The notes under the pieces are model-generated. The model was not told the origin of the DNA. It ran no database searches and worked only from the letters and a program-made list of their open reading frames with translations. From positions 1-64,000 of the forward strand of contig JAJOZX010000943.1 of the NCBI GenBank assembly GCA_023014485.1: a stretch of 64,000 nucleotides of DNA. The letters are read 5' to 3'. Position numbers and translations under genes: made by a program. Shown one piece after another: positions 22,301 through 33,504 of the stretch. Each line of letters begins with the position of its first letter. Positions within the stretch are counted from its first letter, which is position 1. This DNA comes from Bathynomus jamesi. Its lineage: Eukaryota > Arthropoda > Malacostraca > Isopoda > Cirolanidae.

Positions 22301-22660
22301 AGTGGTGGTGTAGTGGTTAGTGTCACTAATTACGAATCCACCGGCCCCGGGTTCGAAACCCGGTGACGGCAGGCGGCGCGTAGCAAACCCAGCTCTTCAT
22401 CCTTCCACACAATAAAAATTGGTTGGTAGATAAATGGGTACCTTGGGTAGCCTAGTGTTTAAGACGCTTGGCTATTGCTACTGCTACTGCTGCTGCTGGT
22501 CGGGAGGTTGTGAGATCGAGTCCGGGCGAGGACTTTGTAATTTCTGACTGCCCGTGGTGGGGTGTGGTTCGAATTCCACGTTAAACTGTAGGTCTAATCT
22601 GGAGTGACAAATTTGACCTTCGTCAGAATGAACAATTCGGGCGCGAGCAAAACCAACTTT
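22301..22660 (+). mobile_element. Dimeric tRNA-derived SINE, copy 1
   Basis: Head 1 has an A-box-like GGTGTAGTGGTTAGTG and the B-box GGTTCGAAACCC. A second tRNA-like unit follows: TAGCCTAGTGTTTAAGACG and, after an expanded CTGCTA stretch, GTGGTTCGAATTCCACG. The tail includes ACTGTAGGTCTAATCTGGAG and ACAATTCGGGCG. The same order in reverse is present at 51,707-51,941, which establishes a family. RNA polymerase III would transcribe it from the internal boxes; movement would depend on a LINE. Confidence 0.75.
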
Positions 22661-22664
22661 ATAT

Positions 22665-23745
22665 ATATATACTGCCGTACAAAAGTCTTAGACATGTTGC
22701 ATTTTTCCACTCTGATGCATAAGAAAACTAAAACTGTATTTAATTTAAATACACCTTTAATGACAACTCTTGTGGTATCGTGTTCTACGCTTCTTCGAAG
22801 AACTTCCACAGATCATCTAAGTTGCTGGGATTCTTTTTTACTTTTCCTTTATCCAAATGGGTTAGTTCCGTACAACTTTAATGATATTGAGAGTTGGGCT
22901 TTGAGGGAGCCGTGCCATGCGTTGAAGGACTCAACTTCCTCTTTCGTTTGCAAATAGGTTTTAATTATTCCAGCTGTGTGCTTTTGACCGTTATCTTGCT
23001 GTAAGATAAAGTTTGGACCAATAACCTTTGCACCAATAGGGATATTATAGTGGACCAAAATCTGTTTGTACCTAGCAGCGTTCAATATACCATTAATTTT
23101 CAACAATTTTCCAACACCACTTGAGGAGATGCACCCCCAAACTTAAACTGAACCTCCTCCATGTTTAACTGTTGGCTTCAAGCTAGGCTCCGTATAGGTT
23201 TCAGTTGTTCGTCGTCTCGCGTACTATTTTCGATTACATCCAAATAATTGAAGCTTTGCCTCATCCGTCCAAAGCACCGTTGACCTTTTCTTCAATTTCT
23301 GCGTTCTTGCCTTCCCTTTTCTTGCTGCAACACATCTTTTAAGGCCTGATTTCAAAAGTGCCCTTCCTACTGACGATGGATGGACAGTGACACCCGAACC
23401 TTCTCTCAGTTCTGTTGCCAATTCAACACTTGTCTTCTTTCTATTCCTTAAAGATAATATTTTCAGGTATTGCTCATCTTTATTAGGCCGCTTTTGGGGT
23501 CTTCCAGTCCTCAGTTTGTCAATTACAGAAGATGCTGCTCTGTAAATCGTACTCTGAAAATCGAATGATGAATGCAAGCTATTTCATCCAATGGTTTTTC
23601 TTCTTTATACAGAAACACAATTCTCTGGCGGTCTTCAACTAAAATTTTAGTCGTTTGGTTTAAACCAGACAGTTGACCCTGGTAGATTTTAATTTTGCAG
23701 TACAAAGAGTAACCTGAAGGTTAATGGATCTGTAGAGAGAAAAAG
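22665..23745 (-). mobile_element. Tc1-like transposon, decayed
   Basis: A left end TACTGCCGTACAAAAGTCTT adjoins a (TA)n tract. The transposase gene lies on the minus strand. The right terminal repeat was not found; at 23,746 another element begins, so that end may be displaced or lost. Confidence 0.65.
22790..23705 (-). pseudogene. Tc1-like DD34E transposase remnant
   Basis: The N-terminus has TTKILVEDRQRIVFLYKEEK, and the DNA-binding part GRPQKRPNKDEQYL and SSVGRALLKSGLKR. The first catalytic Asp is in STVLWTDEAKLQLFG, the second in FILQQDNGQKHTAG. The final block, in another frame near 22,890, reads SPTLNIIKVVRN where relatives have SPDLNIIE: Asp is replaced by Thr and the catalytic Glu by Lys. 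At least three frameshifts or stops occur. No activity is expected. Confidence 0.8.
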
Positions 23746-24511
23746 GATCATATGTAGAATTCGGACCCCTACCTAGGTTGGGGTCCGAATTCTACATTAG
23801 CGGAAGGTTGGGGTCTGTATTCTCCATTTGGCTTGTTTAAGCTACTCTTTAACTATTTGAGTTTCTACATTTGCCTTAACATCCGAGGCCATGTTTAAGC
23901 TACGCTTTAACTATTCGAGTCAGTTTTAGCCGAACCATTGTAGTGACAACAAGCTTGATCCCACTTATTATTTGTGAAAAGTTATTGGTAAATCCATGGA
24001 TAGATCAATTTTCCAAGATGTTGTGTGTCCTCTGATATCAACTGAAGACACTTTAACGGTCATTAACTGGATGAAACAGAATCGCCTTCTTGCAAGTGAT
24101 CTGAAGTGTAGCAGGCTAGCAGCTGTGATCAAATTATGAAAATATCATGACCTAACCTAACCAATCGTCAAGGGCGTACAGTTAACCTAACGATTGGTTA
24201 GGTTAGGTTGTGATATTTTCGTTAGTTAGCCTTATAAAGCTAACTAAAGAAGGCTGGGGTCCGAATTCTACATTTGATATAAGATTTTACAATTGTGTGA
24301 TTTTAATGGTTTTTATTTGTGATAATAATAATAAAATTTTCTATGAACCTTTAAATTGTTTATTGATGTCCTTATACGATTCGTTTGGGGTCTGGCTTCT
24401 ATAATCTATACATTAGGGGAAAGTTGGGGTCTGGATTCTACATTAGGGGAAAGTTGGGGTCTGTATTCTCCATTAGGGTTACCTGGGGTCCGAATTCTAC
24501 ATATGATCCAG
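23746..24511. mobile_element. Foldback element with GGATCATATG ends
   Basis: Inverted ends begin GGATCATATGTAGAATTCGG and continue ACCCC. AGAAAAA is present on both sides, perhaps a 7-bp remnant of a duplication. A word close to GGGGTCYGWATTCTACATTA recurs about seven times inside (23,775-23,830, 24,256, 24,425-24,500). A copy of the CCTAACC palindrome core lies at 24,136-24,257. No ORF. Confidence 0.65.
24136..24257. repeat. Palindromic core joined to a GGGGTCCGAATTC arm
   Basis: From GAAAATATCATGACC to AAGAAGGCTGGGG this matches the elements at 193 and 1,223. Beyond AGGCTGGGG the sequence changes from GCCCTGATCTTCAGG to TCCGAATTCTACATTTGAT. The right half is longer than the left. It shows that the same core can carry another outer arm. 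Confidence 0.7.
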
Positions 24512-24700
24512 AAAAAATTAGTTTAGTAACAATGAAAACATGAGTGTTTTATCAGTTATTTTTTAATATTAAGTTTAAGTGAAGCAACTACAATACTTAA
24601 TATTAGCTGCTCATTCACTTTTTGGTTTGATTTGTTGTGATCACAATATTTTGAAGATTCTGATCAATGTGAATTAAAGGTTGCTATATAGTTTATATCA

Positions 24701-24705
<5 letters not shown>

Positions 24706-24775
<70 letters not shown>
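24706..24775. repeat. (TA)n(GA)n microsatellite
   Basis: Long TA run followed by GA units, immediately next to the left terminal repeat of the Penelope-like element. Confidence 0.9.
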
Positions 24776-24777
<2 letters not shown>

Positions 24778-25492
24778 CGAAAAGATGGTATATGTTTATT
24801 TACAAAAGTTTCAGAAAAGTTCAATTTCCATCATCAGTGCTAAAAAGTTTAAAATCAAGTAGAAATAGAACTTCAAATAGAACTTCACAACCCCTGAACA
24901 AACCCTCCAAATCAGCAATAAGAGATCATTGCCACCTCCACAACGACCCTTTACTTCCCTCCAATTTCAAAATCATTAATTCCGCCAACCAACTAATAGA
25001 CCTCCGCATACTTAAGTCCCCTTATATACTTAGTATTCAGCCAACCCCTCAACGACTACAGTTCCGCTTTCAACCTAAACATCGCCATATAAACTCTCAT
25101 ATAGAAAAGAAATCCTCCATTACTCCGCCTGGCTCCATCTTTCTAATATGAACTTTTTCAACAAGCCAACGCTCCCCATTCTTCTGTACAATTAGTCTTT
25201 CACAACTTTAGCAACCTGGTAAGACCCCCCCTTAATTCTGATTCACCTTTTAACCGTTTTATATTTTCACTTAGTGTCCTCACTCTTATACTTTATATTA
25301 TTTCATTTTTATTCTTTTAATTTTATTTTAATATATATTGTAACCATTGTCGCACGTTCATTTTAATATATATTTTGTTTTTGTTTACTATACTTATTTA
25401 TTTATATTTGATTTTAAACTTTTTAGCACTGATGATGGAACTTGAACTTTTCCGAAACGTTTGTAAATAAACATGTACCATCTTTTCGTCCT
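24776..25492 (+). mobile_element. Truncated Penelope-like element
   Basis: Terminal repeats of about 75 bases lie in inverted orientation at 24,776-24,850 and 25,412-25,492. The right one reads AGCACTGATGATGGAACTTG then AACTTTTCCGAAACGTTTG. CTGATGA, a GGAA...TTCC stem and GAAAC fit a minimal hammerhead ribozyme, a known feature of Penelope-like element terminal repeats. Between them is the end of a GIY-YIG endonuclease. The reverse transcriptase is absent. Confidence 0.65.
24837..25151 (+). pseudogene. GIY-YIG endonuclease C-terminal part
   Basis: The plus-strand reading contains KSAIRDHCHLHNDPLLPSNF, then KIINSANQLIDLRILKSPYI and LSIQPTPQ. The pattern SAI-x-DH...NFKI...LRILES-I, with the (here missing) Glu region, is the C-terminal half of the nuclease that follows the reverse transcriptase in Penelope-like elements. 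A parallel, more damaged copy is at 50,600-50,770. The GIY-YIG signature itself is not in this copy. The upstream part of the ORF is terminal-repeat sequence. Confidence 0.6.
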
Positions 25493-25853
25493 CCTATTCC
25501 TCGCTAAACTACGTTTCCCTAAGAATAAACCATTCAACCAAGTTATATATATATATAATCAAGAACAATATCTGCGTTGTTGGTTCCTGCCACATCCTTT
25601 CAATGTATCAATTAATTACCTGCTGTCTCTTTTCGAGCGACCTTCTAATTGGGTTGATAGCGCGTGATACTGTATTTTTCCGTTTTCTTGCGACGGGGGT
25701 AACTCATTTAGTTTAAATGTTATCATCTTCACTATTCAACAAGAACAAAGAAGTGAAGTGAAGTGAAAAGAGTGGCAAAGAGATGTAGAGATGCGCTAGT
25801 AAAATAGAGTTCTCTCCCACTTCTCTACTTCCACTGTTAATGGTGTCTTTAAG

Positions 25854-25857
<4 letters not shown>
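25493..25857. other. Spacer, nothing recognised
   Basis: No motif, repeat end or RNA gene seen. It is followed by a (TA)n tract at 25,858-25,902. Confidence 0.4.
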
Positions 25858-25902
<45 letters not shown>

Positions 25903-25905
<3 letters not shown>

Positions 25906-26045
25906 GGTGGCGCAAAAGTCGCGCATCATAGGAATTTTCAGTGTTGATTATATTATTTTTTCTTTTAGGTAGGGGATGGCTGCGAAATTAACAATAGACG
26001 AGAGGATGAGCTTGGTTTTAATGCATGGAATACTAGATACTATAA
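25903..26045 (+). mobile_element. Mariner-like 5' end fragment
   Basis: A terminal sequence ACAGGGTGGCGCAAAAGTCG lies next to (TA)n. After about 70 bases a start reads MAAKLTIDERMSLVLMHG, resembling the N-terminal helix of DUF4817-type mariner transposases. The homology ends by about 26,045 and no other part of the element is present. Confidence 0.55.
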
Positions 26046-26307
26046 ATGGATGAATCGGTACACAAATATATATTCTGTACAGGATACAGAATATATATTC
26101 AGGGCTTTCTTTCTGGAAATTAGGGTTCCGGAACTCTGCTATAAATTTTCTAGAACCTTTGCCAGTTGTTACCCCATCTCACCTTGCTACCGTCCCCATC
26201 CAAAAGAAAAGCCTCCTTCCTTTTTTAATAAAGGTACCGGAACGCCATTCTGGCACGTTCCGGCAGAAAAAAAAGCCATATTTTTTTATGCCCGCAAAAA
26301 TGCCCCC

Positions 26308-28400
26308 CTATAAAGGAAGAAGAGCCAAAATCAAGGTCCAAGGTTTTCGAAATAACGGGATACTGCTTTTGAAAGATTGAAGGTCATAGACAGGGGGAAA
26401 GATGAATTGCGGAAGATTCTTCCAAAGATGACCGGTTGAGTAAATGAAAGATTGAAAATACCGATTAACCCTTGCGTTAGAGAGTTGGACAGAAAAGGAA
26501 TGAGAATGTGTAGAAGGTCGGGTACTGCGTGCTTTCCTTAAAGGAGGTGGCATACAGTTATAGAGTTCAGAGGAGCAACACTACGGCGAAGAAAGAGAGA
26601 TTGAAGACAGTGAGTAAGAGGCGGGGAACTAATGAGATGAAAAGCCTTTGATTCCACCCGGTCAAGTAGAGCTGCGTGGTTGAGCCAACCCATACTTAAG
26701 AAACGTATTCCATACAGGTGTGGACAAGAGCACCTGTACAGAGACAGCAACTGAGTAGGGATGAAGAAACTGCGGAGCCGGTACAACACCCAAATCTCTA
26801 AGAAGCTGTTTCAGAAAGAGCGTATATGTGATCTTTCCAGGAAATATCACGAGAAAAGGAAACACCGAGAATGTTAAGAAAAGAAGGATTGGGCTGTGTA
26901 TTGTTGAAGGTAAGGGGCTAGTCGTGTGGAAGATTGTGACGAGTAGACAGATGAAGAAACTGAGTTTCTGAAGCACTGAAAGCAACAAGGTTTTCTCCGC
27001 CCCAATCAAAGATAGTAGAAAGAACAGAGGTCAGGTGTATCATAGCCGCGAATCATGAAGTGACTGTTGAGAGGGACGCATGTTGAAGGGGATGGAGAAA
27101 TGAAGGGTAGAATCATCGGCATAGGAGTGGATAGGACTGGACGTGCCACTTAATAGATCATTGATAAATAAAAGGAAAAGAGAGTGACAGGACAGAGCCC
27201 TGAGGAACAGTATTATTAATATCTTTAGGAGAAGAACAGTGGCCAGCTACAACCGCAGCTATAGATCAGCCAGAAAGGAAATTAGAGAGGAAGGCGCAGA
27301 TAGAAGGCTAAAAAGCGAAGGAGGGCAGTTTGGAAATTAAAGATTTGTGCCAAACTCTATCAAATGCTTTTGATATGTTTAGCGCAACAGCAAAGGTTTC
27401 ACCGAAATCCCAAAAGGAGGATAACCAAGAGTCAGAGAGATATGCAAGAGGATCGCCAGTAGAGCATCCCTTGCGTAACCCATACAGACGATCTGAAATA
27501 AGATTGTAAGAAGAGAGTTGTTTAAGAATCTTCCTATTATGTAAGGATAGATTAAAAAACTTTAGAAAGGCAAGAAATCACCGCAATTGGACGGTAGTTG
27601 GAGGGTTGAGGTTAACAAGAGTTTAATGAGAGTTAACTAGAGTTTCTGCAAATCGTACTTAATGCAGGACCGTATCCCTTCTTTGGATACACTGAATGAA
27701 AGCTAACTTCCAGCAGGGAAAAGAAAAGTACCAGATGAAAGACAAAGACGAAAGAGTTTACTTAGTCAAGGTGTCAGCATAGAAGCATATTTCTTGAGAA
27801 CAATAGGAAGGACACCACCAGGACCGTACGCCTTCCTATAGTTGAGCTCAGAGAGGGCAGAAAAAACATCTTTGGAAGAGATTCTAATTTCAGACATAAG
27901 CGAGTCAGAGGGAGGAGGGGATGGAGGAACTGCACAAGAATCGTTCAGGGTTAAGTTGGAGGCGAAAGTTTGAGCGAAGAGGTCAGCTTTATCAGAAGAG
28001 ACGGCATCTTAGCCGTCGGAATGGTAAAGAGGAGGGAAGTAAGAAGTAAAGTTGTTGGAGAGGTTCTTGGCTAGGTGCCAGAAAGAGAGAAGAATTGTAA
28101 TTGGAAAGGTTTTCACATTTTCGTCGGATGAAGGAAATTCTGGGGAGTCGAAGAACAGATTTTGCACGATTCCGGGCAGAAATATAAGCTGAGTGATAGT
28201 CAGGAGTTGGATGGTGACGGTACCTTCTGAATGACTCCTCCTCTATGTTGCGGATAACATTAGACTAAGAAAAGTTAAACGAAGGTTTTTTTGCCTTAGT
28301 AGTAGCAATAGAATATGGAATGTATGCCTCAATGTTCGAGAGAATCAGCTCCGTGATGCTCTCAGCGCACCCGGAGGGGCCCTAGCCACGGGAACAGTAA
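26308..28400 (-). pseudogene. Jockey-like reverse transcriptase
   Basis: Recognisable blocks in several frames: SKAFDRVWHKSLI-like text near 27,360, VPQGSVLS with LFLLFINDLLSGTSSP near 27,190, HSYADD near 27,125 (the catalytic Asp pair), YGIRFLSMGWLNHAALLDRV near 26,690 and SNARVNRYFQSFIYSTGHLW near 26,440. The last two are the region after the polymerase, where the newly made cDNA is handled. Frameshifts occur about every 100-200 bases. Confidence 0.7.
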
Positions 28401-28429
28401 TCATTATATAGGAAATCAAAGAAGTATTG

Positions 28430-29000
28430 CTTAAGGGCATTTCAATCAGCATTGTCAAAGTGCCAAAGGCACTCCCTCTTGGGAGGATCCAAAGGTCGAA
28501 CTGGAGCGAGAGGACAAGAAACAGATATCAGATTGTGGTCGGAGCAGCCCAACGGAGAAAAATGTTTGACAGAGTTAGAAGAAAGGTGAATGGTGAGAAA
28601 AAATCCAGAATGTTGGGCCTATATCCAAGGCGATCGAGGATACAAGTTGGGTGCTCTTCAATTTGCTTTAGGTCATTCAGGATAGAGAAATTGTAAGCTA
28701 GTTCATCAGGGATGTCAGTTAAATGATAGGAAAGCCAAAGGTGGTGGGTGGTGAACATTGAAATTTCCTAAAATGGAGAATTCGGAAGATTCAAGTTCGG
28801 GAATACGAGAGCAAGTTAGGTCGTTGCGTCCATATACGTAACATCCACCTTTGAAATGAAAATGAGTAGAAAGTTGAAGAGTACAGAAAAGGAGTTGCTG
28901 TCTGTTGTCCTGGACGCCTAAGTTTCAGTGAGGAAGAGAATCCAACAGATTGGAAATTTGAGGAAAGGCCACGAATGTTGCAGAAGTTAGTGAAAAGTGA
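28430..29000 (-). pseudogene. Jockey-like endonuclease domain
   Basis: The minus strand reads LWLSYHLTDIPDELAYNFSI, LNDLKQIEEHPTCILDRLG, YRPNILDFF, then a GSSDHN-type block near 28,530 in another frame (the catalytic Ser-Asp-His region). Upstream text near 28,950 resembles FCNIRGLSSNFQS, the usual start of this domain. It would cut target DNA during retrotransposition; this copy is frameshifted. Confidence 0.65.
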
Positions 29001-29411
29001 GTCAGGCAGAGGCCCTGGATATTAAATAGGCAGTAGCAGAACCAGCCCCGCTTCCCAGGTCTGCGTTCCCGGTGTCGGCAACGAGGTAGCCAGAAGTGGG
29101 AACATTTATATTCCCCTCTCCAGGGGATTCCGAGGCTCTTGAAGTCGTTGCCATTTTTCTTTTAATTTTGGAAGGATTATGTAGTCTGTAAAATGCTTGT
29201 ATGTGTTGTGAAGATTTGGGAGAGAAGTGTGTGTTTGAGACCATGCTGTACTGCTCACAGGGTAGATGAGACACAGGAAAAGATCAGCTAAGGAGGACAG
29301 TGAGAGAATGTACACGAGTTCCAGCACTCCCTGTCTCCTGCCTAATGTCCCCCCAGGAGTACTTCCCTGGTCGATTGGTGTTTACAACCTCCTCCTCTTA
29401 CAATATATACA

Positions 29412-29469
<58 letters not shown>

Positions 29470-29494
29470 CACACGAGAGAGAGAGAGAGAGAGT
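29412..29494. repeat. (TA)n(GA)n microsatellite
   Basis: TA array with one AATA break, followed by GA units. Confidence 0.9.
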
Positions 29495-31435
29495 TATAAA
29501 AGTAATATCTAGAAATAATATTTATCCAGATTAAGATTTAGAAATACTTTTTATCTAGAATACTCGTAATATTAATAATTAATACGTATCTAAAATAAAA
29601 TATAGAACTAATATTTATCTAAGATAATATTATAGAAAATTAGCATCTAAAGTAATATTGTAGAAATATTTATCGAAAAATAATAACGTAAATATTTTTG
29701 GGCCCTCCTTGTTTTGGATTCTACGCTATGGCGTACTTGGCTTAATGGGTAATCAGGCCCTGTCATTCGGGAAGGTATGGCTACTCCGTTTAAAGCGAAG
29801 TCTATTCATGGGGCCATGTTGCTTTGTACAAGACATAAATTTCAGTAGGACAGCCAGAATTTGTGCGTCAAAAGAGAACTTTATTAGGTTTATGAATTTA
29901 AAAGTTATTCGATCGCTCATTCTGACATTTGGTTAATATTTAATTTTAGATCTAACGTATCCCAGAACATCGGGCAAGTACGAGAGTTTCTGCAAATTGT
30001 ACTTAATGCAGGACCGTATCCGATATTTTCCATGCTCGGGGGGGTGAGTCTCATTCAACGGAACTCATATAGGAGAGTATATATAGGAAAGATCCATACA
30101 TTAGGAAACCATTCCTATCTTTGATATTTATGAGGTATTATTCACTATTATTATATTAATAATTATCATGTTTTTATAATACACAATGAGTAAATTTGTT
30201 GAAATAATAAATACATATTACCAGGTTATTCATGCTTACTTTACTGAAGTATACATACATAAATAATATCCTTTTAGGAAGCAGGTAATAGCCAGAGACC
30301 ATTTTCCTTATATTGTCAGGGATGGTCACTCCTAATAGCTGAAAATATAGTGTACTTTGGTGGAACTCGCTGCTCTGTAATGGGGATGGCGCCACCCTTG
30401 CTTCCCTCACTGGCTATGGGCCTGTAATGAAACCGGGTTTGATCCACAACTCCTCTCAAAAATTTTAAAAATGTATGTGATGTTTTGAATATTAGAACGT
30501 AGCCTCACCTTTTGCTCACCTCATTCATATTCTACATCGTGTCATTTCTTGTACTATATAGCATATTATATATTTTCCAGTACTGTAAGTTCTGTAAAAA
30601 GGTTATTTTGAAATATCGTTTTCAGTTACTTCATTTCATTTATTTTCTTCGAAGTTGAGATCTACTTGCTTCGGAGTGCGTTCATTCACTAGTTAATTTT
30701 TTTTTTATAGTTTTGGATAAAGCTGTTTCCTCCTTCGTAAACAAGAACAGTGTTTGCTATTTTTGGAGAAGTTGAGTGAAGCTGGTATGTTGAGTGAAGC
30801 TGGTATATATGTGAAACGGATCTACCATCCCTTCTTCACATTTCTTGTCATCGTCACATTACTTGTTCAGGCTCGGGTGCTGGTTGAATCGTCTCGTAGT
30901 TTAGGTAATGCATTCATTAGGTGTTATTCTGAAAAATCCATATCACTGAACGAGTTCTAGCTTCAATCTGTCTTTAATTCTTGCGTTATCCGTTAAGAAA
31001 ATGCTTTTAAATTTTCTCTCCTCGTATAACGTTCACAAAACTCTGAATTAAACCAGTTCACTCATTTCCTTTAGGTCACCTGTCTTATATTCTCTATTTT
31101 TTGTTTTCTAGAAGTCCGATATTTCCATTACATTTTGTTTTTGTTTCGAGAAAGGGAAAATAAAAATTAATATGTATCATTCTCTATAATTTCCGTTGTT
31201 TTGTGTTCCAAGAAATTTTCGAATTAATGTTTGTTTCAAGTTAGTCGTCTCTATTTCACTTACAATTTTATTTTGAATTTTTGTTTCTTGTTTATTTGTT
31301 TATTTTGTAGTTGTTCAAACGTTTCGCAATTTGTTTTCTTTGTCGGAATACTGTTCTGATCTTTTTTGACCTTTCTTCCTTTTCCTTAAAAACTGGAAAA
31401 TAATAAAATGCGATGAAACTTTATTAAATCGTAGT
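29495..31435. other. Spacer, mostly nothing recognised
   Basis: About 1.9 kb of AT-rich sequence. AGTTTCTGCAAATTGTACTT at 29,987 is a near copy of 27,640. Short ORFs (29,709-29,936; 30,754-30,960) have no motif; the latter contains a small direct duplication, LSEAGMLSEAG. No RNA gene is seen. Confidence 0.4.
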
Positions 31436-31439
31436 TTAA

Positions 31440-31523
31440 CCCTTAATCCCTACCCATTATGAAAGTTACGCTAGCAATACCGGGGTACTGAGGGACACCA
31501 GTACCACAGGTAGGGTTTAAGGG
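31440..31523. mobile_element. 84-bp piggyBac-type MITE
   Basis: TTAA lies directly on both sides (31,436-31,439 and 31,524-31,527). The unit begins CCCTTAATCCCTACCC and ends GGTAGGGTTTAAGGG, inverted. TTAA duplication with CCCTT tips is the piggyBac signature. It holds no ORF and is near the lower size limit for a mobile unit. Confidence 0.75.
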
Positions 31524-31564
31524 TTAATAACAAATTAAGAGAAATGGACATTACTAAAAATTGT

Positions 31565-31701
31565 TGAACTTTAAAAAAAAAGTTATATTTTGTACATCTC
31601 CATTTTGAAGCCAATACAGCAGCAGCCACTCTTCGTGGCTGTGATTCAATCAATTTATTGATGGTATCTTGGGTGATGTTCTTCCATCTTTGTTGTACCA
31701 C
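31565..31701 (-). pseudogene. Tc1-like transposase C-terminal tip
   Basis: MVQQRWKNITQDTINKLIES, PRRVAAAVLASKWRCTKY is the closing segment of Tc1-family transposases (W..I....I..LI.SMPRR..AVI.A.G..TKY). All catalytic parts are absent. The rest of the element was not found on either side. Confidence 0.65.
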
Positions 31702-32073
31702 TTCCCAAATTCATGTTGAACTCATCCGTATAAAGAACTGAAGCAGGTCTTCAACAATAAAATCCTTATATTATTTGTTCCACTACATCGCTTTTTTTTG
31801 TTTTCTTTCTTAAAAATATTGCTTTGAAAGGACCTATACTTATTCGTTTGACGGGACATTCTGTCCACACTCTAATAAACTAACTTAACCTAACCTAAGC
31901 TAACTAACCTAGCTTAATCAAACCCCCAAATCTTGTCGATAAAATGTCATGTCGAGAGCTTGACCTTATAGCCAGTAGAATACAGAGGACCAAGACTTAT
32001 AAGGATATATAATTATAAATATTTAATGACAAATTATATATTAAAATTATAGACTTCTTTTATATTAAGATGT

Positions 32074-32132
32074 ACAAACCGCGCCTTCGGCTCCCTACCC
32101 TACTGGGTAGGGTTTGTGATCACTTCGTGATC
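32074..32132. other. GC-rich run of three hairpins
   Basis: Three perfect inverted repeats lie in a row in an AT-rich surrounding: GCC-TTC-GGC, CCCTACCC-TACT-GGGTAGGG (32,093-32,112) and GATCAC-TTC-GTGATC (32,118-32,132). The sequence before the mariner copy (to about 32,225) stays GC-richer. I do not recognise it as a tRNA, snRNA or SINE head. Confidence 0.6.
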
Positions 32133-32229
32133 TTTAACGCCGCTCATCTTGATAGATCCGACCCTAACGGGCGACTGAGCGAGAGACATTAGCTCCACCC
32201 ACTTTACGCGAGTCAGCCAATCATAACAG

Positions 32230-33504
32230 GCAACCAGATTTTTCCAGTTTGAACCTCCCCTCCTTGTATAAAACCGCTTTTAAACGCCCTTGTATAAAAC
32301 CCATGGTTAACGCAGTTTCGAAAATGGCGTCTGACAGTGATGTGCGTCGTAAACAGAGAGCTGTTATCGAGTTCTTAACCGCAGAGAAGGAAACAGTTGG
32401 AAATATTCACAAACACCTACAAAACGTTTACGGAGATGCTGTTGTTGATCGAAGCACAGTTGGATGCTGGTCTAAACGTGTGAGATCATCGGAGAGAGGG
32501 AGAGCCAACCTCGATGATGAGCCACGCAGAGCTCGCCCGGCATCGGCTGTGACATCTCACACTGTGCAACGTACTAACAGTATCATTCGATCAAATCGGC
32601 GCGTCACATACAAGGAGCTATCACTGCAGCTAGGAATTAGTGAAGGAAGTGTGAATACGATAATTCAGCAACTGGGATACTCAAAAGTGTGTTCACAGTT
32701 TGTTCCTCGCGAACTGACTGAAGATCACAAAGCCCAAAGAAAAGAAATTGCTTCTGAGTCGTTGGTTCGATACGAGACAGAAGGGGATGACTTCCTTTCA
32801 CGAATGGACTTGGGTACACCACTTTGAACCTGAAACAAAACGCCAATCCATGGAGTGGCATCACGCAGACTCCCCACGCAAGAAAAAGTTCAAAATGGCT
32901 CCCTCTGCAGGAAAGGTTATGGCCACCATATTCTGGGACATGAAAGGGGTGATTCTGGAGAACATTATGAAGAAAGGACAAACAATCAACTCAGAGGCAT
33001 ATATTGCTACCCTACAGAGACTCCAGAGACGTATAAAGCAGAGACGTATAAAGCGAGTTCGACCGAAGAGAAAACTGGAAGACGTCCTTCTTTTGCACGA
33101 TAACGCAAGACCACACAACAGTTTCCAAACAAGAGAGGTCATCACAAAAATGCGCTTCACTGTATTACCCCACCCTCCATACAGCCCGGATCTGGCACCT
33201 TCAGACTTCCATTTGTTTGGGCCAATGAAGGATGCTATTTGTGGAAGAAAGTTTCAGAGTGACGATGAGGTTGTTGAGGAGGTTAAGAGGTGGCTCCAGC
33301 GGAACCCAGCAGACTTTTACCAGCAAGGAATAAAGGCCCTTGTTTCGAGGTGGAGGAAAGCCATAAAAAAGGATGGAGATAATGTGGAAAAATAAGAACT
33401 TTTAGAAAAGGTATGTAACTACTTGTGTACAAAATTTCTAGAACTTGCAAGGAAACTTGAAAAGACAAAAAAAGGTGGGGCAAAATATAACGAGTGGCCC
33501 TCGT
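32230..33504 (+). mobile_element. DD34D mariner element, copy A
   Basis: The right end reads GGGGCAAAATATAACGAGTG and CCCTCGTA. The 5' untranslated part (CCTCCCCTCCTTGTATAAAA) matches copy B at 40,661-41,872 on the other strand, but the outer left terminal repeat of B is missing here and other sequence is in its place. Copies A and B are highly similar and share an inactivating deletion. Confidence 0.8.
32324..33395 (+). pseudogene. DD34D mariner transposase lacking first Asp
   Basis: MASDSDVRRKQRAVIEFLTA opens the paired helix-turn-helix region (HTH 1 to about residue 65; HTH 2 with RVTYKELSLQLGISEGSVNT). The core should then read ...SR-IVTGDETWVHHF but reads FHEWTWVHHF: about 16 bases that encode the first catalytic Asp and GDE are gone, shifting the frame near 32,805. 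The second Asp is in LLHDNARPHN, the third in SPDLAPSDFHLF, 34 residues apart. IKQRRIKR is a short tandem duplication absent from copy B. The C-terminus is complete at 33,395. Confidence 0.85.

Larger units (their letters stand above)
26300..29330 (-). mobile_element. Jockey-like non-LTR retrotransposon
   Basis: On the minus strand a decayed LINE reads from about 29,330 to 26,300 with endonuclease, reverse transcriptase and tail in order. It is about 3 kb long with many frameshifts. The tail TGHLWKNLPQFIFPP and FKSSIPLF resembles arthropod Jockey/I-group elements. A short segment near 27,635-27,680 recurs at 29,983-30,022 and may be a small insertion. Confidence 0.75.

Noticed and set aside
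26050..26380. Two overlapping plus-strand ORFs with Lys/Pro-rich ends
   Set aside because: They overlap the 3' end of the minus-strand Jockey-like LINE and repeated GGTTCCGGAAC-type words. No protein family is recognised.
30754..30960. Possible small membrane protein (hydrophobic stretch FFTFLVIVTLLVQA)
   Set aside because: Short ORF in AT-rich spacer with an internal duplication and no family match or start context.
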